Source: Actinoplanes teichomyceticus ATCC 31121 (GTDB taxonomy: Bacteria > Actinomycetota > Actinomycetes > Mycobacteriales > Micromonosporaceae). Taken from it: a DNA stretch of 64,000 nucleotides. The translations under genes and the position numbers were made by a program. A model generated the notes under the pieces. That model searched no databases. It was not told the DNA's origin and saw only the letters and a program-made list of their open reading frames with translations. Location: NCBI RefSeq assembly GCF_003711105.1, contig NZ_CP023865.1, positions 372,001 to 436,000 on the forward strand, in the 5' to 3' direction. Below are positions 26,522 to 34,398 of the stretch, piece after piece. The number at the start of each line of letters is the position of its first letter. Position 1 is the first letter of the stretch.

Positions 26522-27262
26522 GTGCTCGGACTTCCTTCTCAGGTGACCGCCTGCCTTTTTGATCTTGATGGCGTGCTCACGCAGACCGCCCTTGTGCACA
26601 GTGCCGCGTGGAAACAAACGTTCGACACGTTCCTGGAGACGTGGGCTGAGCGGCACGGCCACGAGTTCGTGCCGTTCGATTCCGCGGCCGACTATCACCG
26701 ATATGTCGACGGCCGCCAGCGCGCCGACGGGGTCCGCACATTCCTCGCCTCCCGTGGCATCACCCTGCCCGAGGGCTCGCCCGACGACGGTCCCGACCAG
26801 GAGACCGTCAACGGCATCGGCAACCGGAAGAACCTCCTCGTGCTGCAGAAGATCAAGGAAGGCGCGGTCCAGGTCTACCCCGGATCGGTGGAGTACCTGA
26901 AGGCCGCGAAGGCGGCCGGCCTGCGCCGCGCCGTCGTGTCGGCGAGCGCCAACTGCAAGGACGTGCTGGAGGCGGCCGGCATCGCCGACCTCCTGGAGGC
27001 CCGGGTGGACGGGCTGGTCGCCCGCGAGCTCGGCCTGCCCGGCAAGCCCGCGCCGGACACCTTCCTGCACGGCGCGCACCTCCTCGGCCTCGACCCGGCC
27101 GCGTGTGCCGTGTTCGAGGACGCCCAGGCCGGTGTGGCCGCCGGCCGGGCCGGGGGCTTCGGCCTGGTGATCGGGGTGGACCGGGTCGGTCAGGCCGACG
27201 CGCTCCGCGAGCACGGCGCCGACGTCGTGGTCACCGACCTCGCCGAACTGCTCGACCAGTAG
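26522..27262 (+). CDS. Beta-phosphoglucomutase family HAD hydrolase
   Basis: A 246-residue HAD protein. The nucleophile motif FDLDGVLT gives Asp14 and the acid/base Asp16; [18 protein letters not shown] is motif II, and the lysine in [11 protein letters not shown] and [10 protein letters not shown] complete the set. Beta-phosphoglucomutase turns beta-glucose 1-phosphate into glucose 6-phosphate. It sits directly before a GH65 phosphorylase that makes this compound, a classic pair. TACATT six bases before the GTG start suggests a leaderless operon message. Confidence 0.92.
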   Translation: MLGLPSQVTACLFDLDGVLTQTALVHSAAWKQTFDTFLETWAERHGHEFVPFDSAADYHRYVDGRQRADGVRTFLASRGITLPEGSPDDGPDQETVNGIGNRKNLLVLQKIKEGAVQVYPGSVEYLKAAKAAGLRRAVVSASANCKDVLEAAGIADLLEARVDGLVARELGLPGKPAPDTFLHGAHLLGLDPAACAVFEDAQAGVAAGRAGGFGLVIGVDRVGQADALREHGADVVVTDLAELLDQ

Positions 27263-27303
27263 AACCAGACATAGTTAGACTTTTTGTCCCGAGAGGCACC
27301 ACC

Positions 27304-29670
27304 GTGATCCGTGAACGGGCCTATCCCGTCGACCCCTGGCACATCCGGGAGACCCGGCTCGACCTGGACCTGCTGGCCCAGTCCGAGTCGGTGTTCGCGC
27401 TCTCGAACGGCCATATCGGGATACGCGGAAACCTGGACGAGGGCGAGCCGCACGGCCTGCCCGGCACGTACCTGAACTCGTTCTACGAGTTGCGGCCGCT
27501 GCCGCACGCCGAGGGCGGGTACGGCTTCCCCGAGTCCGGCCAGACCATGGTCAACGTCAGCAACGCCAAACTGATGCGGCTGCTGGTCGACGACGAGCCG
27601 TTCGACGTGCGATACGGCGAGCTGCGCTCCCACGAGCGCAGCCTCGACATGCGCGCCGGCACCCTGGAACGGGTGGTGGAGTGGGTCTCCCCGTCCGGTC
27701 AGGGAGTGCGGGTGCGCACCGTGCGCCTGGTCTCGTTCACCCAGCGGGCCGTCGTCGCGTTCCTCTACGAGGTGGAGCCGCTGGACGCCTCCGCCCGGCT
27801 GATCCTGCAATCCGAGCTGGTGGCCAACGAACAACTGCCGCCGACCAGCAAGGACCCGCGGGTGGCGGCGGTGCTGGACCACCCGCTGCAGGCCGAGGAG
27901 ATGCTGGAACAGCGTTCCGGCGGCCTGCTGGTGCACCGCACCAAGGCCAGCAACCTGCGGATGGCCGCGGCCATGGAACACCTGGTGGAGACGCCGGGCC
28001 GGCACGCGATCACCACCGAGGGGCACGCCGACTGGCTGCGCACCACGGTGGCCTGCCGGCTGGAGCCGGGGCAGAAGCTGCGCGTGGTCAAGCTGGCCGC
28101 CTACGGCTGGTCCAGCATGCGCTCCCTGCCCGCCCTGCGCGACCAGGTCGGCGCCGCGCTGGCCAGCGCCCGGCTGGACGGCTGGGAGGGGCTGGTCCAG
28201 CAGCAGCGGGAGTTCCTGGACGCGTTCTGGGACCACTCGGACGTCCGGGTCGAGGGCGACCCGGAGGTGCAGCAGGCGGTCCGCTTCGGCCTCTTCCACA
28301 CGCTGCAGGCCGGCGCCCGGGCGGAGAAGCGCCCGATCGGCTCCAAGGGTCTGACCGGTCCCGGCTACGACGGCCACACGTTCTGGGACGCCGAGACGTT
28401 CGTGCTGCCGGCGCTCACCTACACCCAGCCGTCGGCGGCCGCGGACGTGCTGCGCTGGCGGCACTCGACGCTGGATCTGGCCCGGGAGCGGGCGCAGACG
28501 CTGGGCCTGCAGGGCGCCGCGTTCCCGTGGCGGACCATCCGCGGCCAGGAGTGCTCCGGGTACTGGCCGGCCGGCACCGCGGGTTTCCACATCGGCGCGG
28601 ACATCGCCGACGCGGTCCGGCGGTACGTGCAGGCCACCGGCGACTACGACTTCGAGCGCGAGGTCGGCCTGGAGCTGCTGGTGGAGACGGCGCGGCTGTG
28701 GCGCTCGCTGGGGCACCACGACCGGCACGGTCGCTTCCACATCGACGGGGTCACCGGGCCGGACGAGTACACCGCCGTGGTGAACGACAACATCTACACC
28801 AACCTGATGGCGCAGCAGAACCTGATGACCGCGGTGGAGGCCTGCAAGCGCCACCCGGACCTGGCCCGGCGCTTCGGGGTGGACGACGAGGAGGCGGCCT
28901 CCTGGCGGGACGCGGCGGCGGCCGTGCACATCCCGTACGACAAGGAGCTGGGTGTGCACCAGCAGTGCGAGGGCTTCACCCGGTTGCAGGAGTGGGACTT
29001 CGAGAACACTCCGCCGGAGGGCTACCCGCTGCTGCTGAACTACCCGTATTTCGACCTGTACCGCAAGCAGGTGGTCAAACAGGCCGACCTGGTGATGGCG
29101 ATGTACATCCGGGGCGACGCGTTCACCCCGGAGGAGAAGGCGCGCAACTTCGCGTACTACGACGCGCGTACCGTCCGGGACTCCTCGCTGTCCGCCTGCA
29201 TCCAGGCGGTCCTGGCGGCCGAGACCGGCCACCTCGAACTGGCCCACGACTACCTCGGCGAAGCCGCCCTGATGGACCTGCACGACCTGCACCAGAACGC
29301 CCGGGACGGCGTGCACGTGGCGTCCCTGGCCGGATCCTGGATCGCGCTGGTCGCCGGCCTCGGCGGGATGCGTGACTTCAACGGGCAGCTGTCGTTCGCG
29401 CCGCGGCTGCCCAGCCGGATCAACAACCTGGACTTCTCGCTGCTCTGGCGGGGTCTGCGGCTGCGGGTGAACGTCACCGCGGACGAGGTCACCTACTCGC
29501 TGCGCAACGGCGGCGGCTCGGCCCGGCTCACCCTGCTGCACCACGGCAAGGAGATCGAGGTCACCCAGGTGCGCCCGGTGACCATGCCGATCCCGTCGGC
29601 GGGACCGGTCGGCCCGGCGCCGACGCAGCCCGCCGGCCGCGCGCCGGTGCGGCGCGCCACCCCGCACTGA
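27304..29670 (+). CDS. Glycoside hydrolase family 65 phosphorylase
   Basis: A 788-residue inverting GH65 enzyme. The N-terminal sandwich domain (ESVFALSNGHIGIRGNLDEG) is followed by an (alpha/alpha)6 barrel with GYDGHTFWDAETFVLPALTY and the catalytic acid Glu488 in GPDEYT. Family members phosphorolyse maltose, trehalose, kojibiose or nigerose to beta-glucose 1-phosphate plus glucose; which one is not decided by these motifs. GTG 27304 follows GAGAGG. No signal peptide is present, so it acts in the cytoplasm on imported or stored disaccharide. A strong terminator follows. Confidence 0.93.
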   Translation: MIRERAYPVDPWHIRETRLDLDLLAQSESVFALSNGHIGIRGNLDEGEPHGLPGTYLNSFYELRPLPHAEGGYGFPESGQTMVNVSNAKLMRLLVDDEPFDVRYGELRSHERSLDMRAGTLERVVEWVSPSGQGVRVRTVRLVSFTQRAVVAFLYEVEPLDASARLILQSELVANEQLPPTSKDPRVAAVLDHPLQAEEMLEQRSGGLLVHRTKASNLRMAAAMEHLVETPGRHAITTEGHADWLRTTVACRLEPGQKLRVVKLAAYGWSSMRSLPALRDQVGAALASARLDGWEGLVQQQREFLDAFWDHSDVRVEGDPEVQQAVRFGLFHTLQAGARAEKRPIGSKGLTGPGYDGHTFWDAETFVLPALTYTQPSAAADVLRWRHSTLDLARERAQTLGLQGAAFPWRTIRGQECSGYWPAGTAGFHIGADIADAVRRYVQATGDYDFEREVGLELLVETARLWRSLGHHDRHGRFHIDGVTGPDEYTAVVNDNIYTNLMAQQNLMTAVEACKRHPDLARRFGVDDEEAASWRDAAAAVHIPYDKELGVHQQCEGFTRLQEWDFENTPPEGYPLLLNYPYFDLYRKQVVKQADLVMAMYIRGDAFTPEEKARNFAYYDARTVRDSSLSACIQAVLAAETGHLELAHDYLGEAALMDLHDLHQNARDGVHVASLAGSWIALVAGLGGMRDFNGQLSFAPRLPSRINNLDFSLLWRGLRLRVNVTADEVTYSLRNGGGSARLTLLHHGKEIEVTQVRPVTMPIPSAGPVGPAPTQPAGRAPVRRATPH

Positions 29671-29685
29671 TCCGCGCGTACGCGC

Positions 29686-29726
29686 GACGAGGCGCTCGGC
29701 CGGGCATCCCGGCCGAGCGCCTCGTC
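29686..29726. terminator. Perfect 19-bp hairpin between convergent genes
   Basis: The left arm at 29686-29704 starts GACGAGGCGC. The right arm at 29708-29726 is its exact reverse complement, and the loop is CAT. It lies 15 bases after the GH65 stop and 10 bases beyond the GH12 stop, so it can serve both strands. Confidence 0.92.
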
Positions 29727-29736
29727 TGTCCAGGGG

Positions 29737-30858
29737 TCACGCCCGGGTGCAGGCGCTCCCGTTCAGGGTGAAGGCGCTCGGCGCGGTGAAGCTGCCGCTG
29801 TAGGCGCCCTGGAATCCGAACGTCGTGCTGCCGCCGGCCGGGATGCTGCCGTTGTAGCTCACGTTGCGGGCGGTGACGGCTCCGGACGTGCCGCTGAGGG
29901 TGGCTCCCCAGACACTGGTGACGGACTGGCCGGAGGGCAGGGCGAACCCGAGGGTCCAGCCGTCGATCGGCGCGGTGCCGGTGTTGGCGACGGTGATGTT
30001 GGCGGTGAAGCCGGAGCTCCACACGTTGGTCGCGTAGCTGACCCGGCAGCCGGTGCCGGGCGCCGGGGTGGACGGCGAGGTGGGCGGGGTGCCCGTCCCG
30101 CCGCCGTTGACCGCCGCGCTGAAGTTGTTGACGGCCAGCCCGGCGCCGCCGATCCACGGCTCGAAGCCGGCCTGGAGGCTGGTCAGGTACCACGAGTCGG
30201 TGATGGCGCCCCGGCTCTTCACGTCGTTGATGAAGTCCAGGACGCTGAAGCTCCAGCTGGTGATCGGGGACGGGGCCACGTAGGAGATCACCGCGTTCGA
30301 CCCGTTGCTGCCGCGCCACACCTGCCACGTCCGGCCGCCGATCGTGGCGTTGCCCACGACCGAGCCGATCGGCTGGATGGAGCCCTGCCGGTTGAACCAG
30401 ATCATGATCTCCTGCGCGTTCACGCCGTCGGTGCGCGGCGTGGGGTCGAGCCAGATGTCGTAGGCGGCGTCGTACGTGGCGCCGGAGACGTAGGTCCAGT
30501 TGATGCTGCTGGTGGCGCTGGTGATCGAACTGACCCGCAGCGGCAGGTTGGTGCCGGGTGAGCAGCGCGTGTAGTGGCAGCCGTAGTAGACCGCCGGGTA
30601 CGACACCGGGGCGCCGCTGGTGTTGCCGACGCTCTGCTGGCTGGTGATGGCGAAGCCGGTGCCGGTGACGTTGATGCACTGCTCTGCGGTGCCGCCCCAG
30701 CGGTTGTTCATCACGACGTAGCGGCCGCCGATGGTGGTCGCGCCGTACTGCTCGCAGATCCGCGTGTCGGCCTGGGCGGGCTGGGTGACAACCAGCGTGG
30801 TCAGCGCCGTGAGGACGACGGCGGCGGCGACGGTGAGGGAACGGAGGGTGCGTCTCAT
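29737..30858 (-). CDS. Secreted endoglucanase, GH12 with CBM2
   Basis: A 373-residue exported cellulase. A signal peptide (about residues 1-31, cleavage after QPAQA) is followed by a GH12 catalytic domain to about 255. Likely catalytic glutamates are those in NAQEIMIWFNRQG and in the LQAGFEPWIGG segment. A PTSPSTPAPG linker and a C-terminal cellulose-binding CBM2 follow (CRVSYATNVWSSGFTANITV). ATG 30858 has AAGGAG seven bases upstream. It cuts beta-1,4-glucan outside the cell, and a CebR-type palindrome lies just upstream. Confidence 0.93.
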   Translation of the reverse strand: MRRTLRSLTVAAAVVLTALTTLVVTQPAQADTRICEQYGATTIGGRYVVMNNRWGGTAEQCINVTGTGFAITSQQSVGNTSGAPVSYPAVYYGCHYTRCSPGTNLPLRVSSITSATSSINWTYVSGATYDAAYDIWLDPTPRTDGVNAQEIMIWFNRQGSIQPIGSVVGNATIGGRTWQVWRGSNGSNAVISYVAPSPITSWSFSVLDFINDVKSRGAITDSWYLTSLQAGFEPWIGGAGLAVNNFSAAVNGGGTGTPPTSPSTPAPGTGCRVSYATNVWSSGFTANITVANTGTAPIDGWTLGFALPSGQSVTSVWGATLSGTSGAVTARNVSYNGSIPAGGSTTFGFQGAYSGSFTAPSAFTLNGSACTRA

Positions 30859-30895
30859 TGGACAGCTCCTTGGGCCGGGAACCCAACGGGAAATG

Positions 30896-30909
30896 TGGGA
30901 GCGCTCCCA
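30896..30909 (-). promoter_or_regulatory. CebR-type operator of the endoglucanase gene
   Basis: TGGGAGCGCTCCCA is a perfect 14-bp palindrome 38 bases before the endoglucanase start. It is identical to the known CebR box of Streptomyces, where the LacI-type repressor CebR releases DNA when cello-oligosaccharides are present. No cebR gene is in the window. Confidence 0.9.
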
Positions 30910-30943
30910 GCGGACGTTACAACACATTGACGTACATGAGAAG

Positions 30944-30984
30944 AAGGCCGGGCGGCGGGTGGTCTTCCCCCGTCGCCCGGCCTT
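30944..30984 (-). terminator. Hairpin terminator of the minus-strand coiled-coil gene
   Basis: A 16-bp stem with one mismatch joins AAGGCCGGGCGGCGGG (30944-30959) and CCCGTCGCCCGGCCTT (30969-30984), with a 9-base loop. It starts 20 bases beyond the stop at 31004 and separates that gene from the endoglucanase promoter. Confidence 0.8.
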
Positions 30985-31003
30985 CCCCGGTACGTCTCGT
31001 CGG

Positions 31004-32038
31004 CTACAGCAGCGACACGTGCACGTGGTCGGTGTGGTCGCTCGGACCGTGGTAGGCGTGCCAGTTGCCGGTGGCCGGGAACCAGATCTGCTTGTACCAG
31101 ATCACGTAGTAGATACCGAGCCGGTCGGCGTTGCGCACCAGGAACGCCGTGAGGTCGTTGCCGTACCTCATCATCTTGTCGTTGTGCGCGGACGAGAACC
31201 CGGTCTTCTGCAGTGACCAGTCGCACGCCCGGCCCTTGGGGTGCTCGAACGGGCCGCCGTCGCGGTGACAGCCGACGAACAGGTTGAACCCGGCTTTGCG
31301 CACTTCCTTGTACATGTGCAGGGTGCGCTTGGTGATGCAACCGTTCGTGGTCGGGTCGGTTTGGTTGCAGCTCTCCGGGGAGAAGCCGCCGCTGGAGTTG
31401 CGCGGCGCCGGCAACGCCCGCGCCGATTTCGCGTCGACGAAACCGTTGGTGATGGTCTTGTTGATGCCGGTGCTGCCGCCGAGCAGCTCAAGCTGGTCCT
31501 GGGCCGAGTCGCGCAGCTTCTTCTGCACCGAGAGCTGCTGCTCCTCGTTCCTGACCTCGGCGTCCAGCCGGGCCTTGTCCGAGGTGATCTTCTTGAGCAG
31601 GGTGTTGAGCTCGTGCAGCTTCGCGTCGTGCAGCTTGTTGATCTCCTCCAGGGTGACCGCCTTGTCCAGGAAGTCACTGGAGGAGTCGGCCCGGAGCAGG
31701 AAGCTCAGCGAACTCAGGTTGCCGATCTGGTACTGCTGGCGGGCGATCTGGTTGACCTCCGGAACCAGTTGGTCCCGCCGCTGCTCCGCGGCCTTGATCT
31801 GGGTGGCGAGCGCCTTCTGGTTCTTCTTCGAGGCCGAGACCGCCGCCTTGGCGTTGACGAACCGGCGGTTGGTGGACTCGATCTGCTCGGAGAGGTCGTC
31901 GCTCTCGTCGCCCTCGGCGGGGGCCGACGAGCTGCCGCCCGGAGCGGCGTGTGCCGGCGTGACCGGCGCCACAAATATTGTGGTGGCCACGAGCGGCGCC
32001 AGGGCAAGCATCAGCCACCGGCGGGGACGTGCGGTCAT
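31004..32038 (-). CDS. Exported coiled-coil protein with HxxxxxxD/HxH domain
   Basis: A 344-residue exported protein. The signal peptide ends near VTPAHA; residues about 45-190 are coiled coil (SEQIESTNRRFVNAKAAVSA), as in RipA/NlpC-type wall hydrolases. The C-terminal domain carries HPKGRACDW (His266, Asp273) and DHTDHVHVS (His338, His340), the spacing of an M15-like zinc site; activity is unproven. ATG 32038 has AAGGA six bases before it. It is a paralog of 32526-33569, and each gene follows its own c-di-AMP riboswitch. Confidence 0.85.
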   Translation of the reverse strand: MTARPRRWLMLALAPLVATTIFVAPVTPAHAAPGGSSSAPAEGDESDDLSEQIESTNRRFVNAKAAVSASKKNQKALATQIKAAEQRRDQLVPEVNQIARQQYQIGNLSSLSFLLRADSSSDFLDKAVTLEEINKLHDAKLHELNTLLKKITSDKARLDAEVRNEEQQLSVQKKLRDSAQDQLELLGGSTGINKTITNGFVDAKSARALPAPRNSSGGFSPESCNQTDPTTNGCITKRTLHMYKEVRKAGFNLFVGCHRDGGPFEHPKGRACDWSLQKTGFSSAHNDKMMRYGNDLTAFLVRNADRLGIYYVIWYKQIWFPATGNWHAYHGPSDHTDHVHVSLL

Positions 32039-32055
32039 CAACAATCCTTCCTAGT

Positions 32056-32172
32056 CACCGCCGACCGGGTTAGCTGACGGGTTCGGGACGGAAGCTATCC
32101 CTACCGCATAATGCGGATTCACCCCAACTACCTGGTTCCCCGGCTCGCCTTTCGGCGATTGAGCGGCGGCCT
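32056..32172 (-). ncRNA. Cyclic di-AMP (ydaO-yuaA) riboswitch, minus strand
   Basis: On the minus strand the leader carries the family's conserved blocks: GAGCCGGGGAACC, then GGGGTGAATCCGC, TAGGGA and CGTCCCGAACCCGTCAGCTA near the 3' end. CCGCC (from 32169) can pair with GGCGG (near 32060) as closing stem P1. It ends 18 bases before the ATG of the exported coiled-coil gene. In actinobacteria such riboswitches turn off wall-remodelling genes when c-di-AMP is high. Confidence 0.9.
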
Positions 32173-32389
32173 GCCGGCAACTCGGGGGCGGTGCCGTCCT
32201 GGCAGGACCGGCGGTCAGTTTACCCGAGATACGGCGCGGCATCAGGACCCCGAAATCCAGCAAATGCGTTACCTGGCAACGACTTTCTGTAATCGCATCA
32301 CGACTCGTGACCGGCCCGTCGCAATGGGTACGAGAACTGTCGATTCCTCGATCGAGTGGGTATGGTCGGTTCCGGTTCCCACCCGGGGA
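32173..32389. promoter_or_regulatory. Divergent promoter region between two riboswitches
   Basis: This 217-base region must hold both promoters. On the plus strand TATGGT (32361-32366) is a fair -10 box, with TGTCGA 17 bases upstream. On the minus strand TAAACT (read from 32222) is a candidate -10. No gene is seen. Confidence 0.5.
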
Positions 32390-32508
32390 CCGCCGCCTAA
32401 TCGCACGCATGAGCGAGCCGGGGATCCACATTTCTTCCGGGGTGAATCCGCGTCAGCGGTAGGGATTTCCTTCGTCCCGAACCCGTCAGCTAACCCGGCC
32501 GGCGGCCG
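32390..32508 (+). ncRNA. Cyclic di-AMP (ydaO-yuaA) riboswitch, plus strand
   Basis: Conserved blocks in order are GAGCCGGGGATCC, GGGGTGAATCCGCG, TAGGGA and CGTCCCGAACCCGTCAGCTA. GCCGCC (32392-32397) pairs with GGCGGC (32501-32506) to close the structure. It ends 17 bases before the start codon of the paralogous coiled-coil gene. It is a divergent duplicate of the riboswitch at 32056-32172. Confidence 0.92.
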
Positions 32509-32525
32509 ACGGAAGGAAATTGCCA

Positions 32526-33569
32526 GTGCAGCATGAGACTGCGCGGCGACGATGGGCGGCCGTACTCGCGCTGCTGGTCGCCGCATGCGGGCTCGCGGGC
32601 GCCGCCTCGCCGGCCGCCGCGGTGCCCCGCCCCCTCGCCGCGCCCGGAGAATCCGGCGACGACGGTGAGGGCGGCACCAAGACCCTGCTCGACAAGCTCG
32701 ACGACGCCTCCAAGGGCTATGTGACGGCCAAGGCCAAGCTGAAGACGTCCAAGGAGCAGCAGACCCGGCTCGCCGCCGAGCTGAAACGGCTCGACGCGGC
32801 CCTCGGCCCGCAGCAGCAGGCGCTGAACCAGTACGCCGAGCAGGCGTACACGATGGGCCGGCTGGGGCCGCTGAGCGCGCTGCTGACCGCGGAGAACTCG
32901 GCCGGCTTCCTGGACCGCGCGCAACTGCTGACCACCGTGGCGGAGCGGCAGAACCAGGCCGTCGAGGACCTGCGCGCCACCCGGGACAACCAGCGCAAGG
33001 CCAAGACCGCGATCGACGCCGCCATCATCGACCAGCAGCGGCAGGTCAACGTGATGGCCAAGCGCAAGGCGCAGGCCGAGCAGGCGCTGAAGGAGGCGAA
33101 CCAGGGTGACGACGCCGAAGACTCGGCGGACTCCGGCGGCGGTGGTGGCAGCTCGGACGCCGACAAGCCGTCCGGCAGCCTCAGCGGTGGCTGCAGCGTG
33201 GACGACCCGACCACCACCGGCTGCATCACCCCGCGCCTGGCCTACGCCCTCAAGCAGGCCCAGAAGGACGGCTTCACCCGCTACGTCGCGTGTTTCCGGC
33301 ACCAGAACAGCGGGGAGCACCCGAAGGGCCGGGCGTGTGACTTCGCCTCCGACAAGAACGGCTTCGGCGGGGTGGCCACCGGCAGCAGCAAGACGTACGG
33401 CACCGACCTGGCGAACTACTTCATCCACAACGCCGACACCCTCGGCGTGCTGTACGTGATCTGGTTCAAACGGATCTGGCTGCCCAGCAGCGGCTGGAAG
33501 TCGTACAGCGGAGCCGGCGGCACACCGTCGACGGACCATACGAACCACGTGCACCTGTCGGTGACCTGA
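32526..33569 (+). CDS. Exported coiled-coil protein, paralog of 31004-32038
   Basis: A 347-residue exported protein with a signal peptide (AVLALLVAACGLAGAASPAA), a coiled-coil region (about residues 55-185) and a Ser/Gly linker. Its C-terminal domain shares HPKGRACDF, YVIWFKRIWLP and DHTNHVHLS with its neighbour. The conserved His/Asp/His set suggests a metal-dependent wall hydrolase fold, unproven. GTG 32526 has GGAAGG nine bases upstream; TTG 32520 is too close to it. It is under its own c-di-AMP riboswitch. A resuscitation or cell-wall growth role is an inference. Confidence 0.85.
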   Translation: MQHETARRRWAAVLALLVAACGLAGAASPAAAVPRPLAAPGESGDDGEGGTKTLLDKLDDASKGYVTAKAKLKTSKEQQTRLAAELKRLDAALGPQQQALNQYAEQAYTMGRLGPLSALLTAENSAGFLDRAQLLTTVAERQNQAVEDLRATRDNQRKAKTAIDAAIIDQQRQVNVMAKRKAQAEQALKEANQGDDAEDSADSGGGGGSSDADKPSGSLSGGCSVDDPTTTGCITPRLAYALKQAQKDGFTRYVACFRHQNSGEHPKGRACDFASDKNGFGGVATGSSKTYGTDLANYFIHNADTLGVLYVIWFKRIWLPSSGWKSYSGAGGTPSTDHTNHVHLSVT

Positions 33570-33575
33570 CGGACG

Positions 33576-33603
33576 AAAGCCCGGGCCGCTCGGCCCGGGC
33601 TTT
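33576..33603. terminator. Hairpin terminator between convergent genes
   Basis: AAAGCCCGGGCC (33576-33587) and GGCCCGGGCTTT (33592-33603) form a perfect 12-bp stem with a 4-base loop and a short T-run on either strand. It lies 6 bases after the coiled-coil gene and 21 bases beyond the ABC ATPase stop. Confidence 0.92.
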
Positions 33604-33624
33604 CTCGTCGCTGCGACCGACGCC

Positions 33625-34398
33625 CTACTTGCGGACGAAGGACTCGTACTCCTTGAGCACGTCGGCGGTCGGGCCGTCCGCCCGGATCAGCCCGGACTCC
33701 AGCCAGATGGCCCGCTCACAGGTGTCCCGGATCGACTGCTCGCTGTGGCTGACCAGGAACACCGTGCCGGCCTGCTGGCGCAGCTCGCGCACCCGTGCCT
33801 CGCTGCGCCGGCGGAACTTCGCGTCGCCGGTGGCCAGCGCCTCGTCGATGAGCAGCACGTCGTGCTGCTTGGCCGCGGCGATGGAGAATCGCAGCCGGGC
33901 CGACATGCCGGAGGAGTAGGTCCGCATCGGCAGCGACGCGAAGTCGCCCCGGTCGTTGATCCCGGAGAAGTCGATGATGCCCTGCTTCTTCTCCTTGACC
34001 TCGGCCGGCGTCATGCCCATGGCCAGGCAGCCCAGCTCGACGTTGCGGTCGCCGGGCAGGTCGTTCATCAGGACCGCGTTCACGCCCAGCAGGGACGGCT
34101 GGCCGGACGCGTAGATGGCGCCCCGGGCCACCGGCAGCAGCCCGGCCACCGCGCGCAGCAGGGTCGACTTGCCGGAGCCGTTGGTGCCGATCAGGCCGAT
34201 CGCCTCGCCGCGGTAGGCGACGAAGGACACCCCCTTGATCGCGTGCACCTCGCGGACGTTCGCGGCCTTGGTCCGGGTGACGATCCGCTTGAAGCTGGTC
34301 AGCGGGCTCTGCTGCTGGTTGCCGGCCGAGCCGTAGACCTTGTAGATCACGTGCGCGTCGTCCGCGATGACGGTGGGGATGCGCTCGTTGTCAGCCAC
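33625..34398 (-). CDS. Polysaccharide export ABC transporter, ATPase (Wzt/TagH type)
   Basis: A 257-residue ATPase. Walker A GTNGSGKST is at residues 71-79; the signature is TYSSGMSARLRFS and Walker B is VLLIDEALATGD, all typical of Wzt/TagH/RfbE proteins, which power export of finished polysaccharide or teichoic acid. It lacks the extra C-terminal carbohydrate-binding domain of longer Wzt proteins. GTG 34398 overlaps the end of the permease gene by 8 nt, so both subunits are made together. Confidence 0.92.
   Translation of the reverse strand: MADNERIPTVIADDAHVIYKVYGSAGNQQQSPLTSFKRIVTRTKAANVREVHAIKGVSFVAYRGEAIGLIGTNGSGKSTLLRAVAGLLPVARGAIYASGQPSLLGVNAVLMNDLPGDRNVELGCLAMGMTPAEVKEKKQGIIDFSGINDRGDFASLPMRTYSSGMSARLRFSIAAAKQHDVLLIDEALATGDAKFRRRSEARVRELRQQAGTVFLVSHSEQSIRDTCERAIWLESGLIRADGPTADVLKEYESFVRK

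Noticed and set aside
29561..30886. 441-codon frame over the endoglucanase
   Set aside because: It is a shifted frame on the same strand; the GH12-CBM2 frame has the signal peptide, domains and ribosome-binding site.
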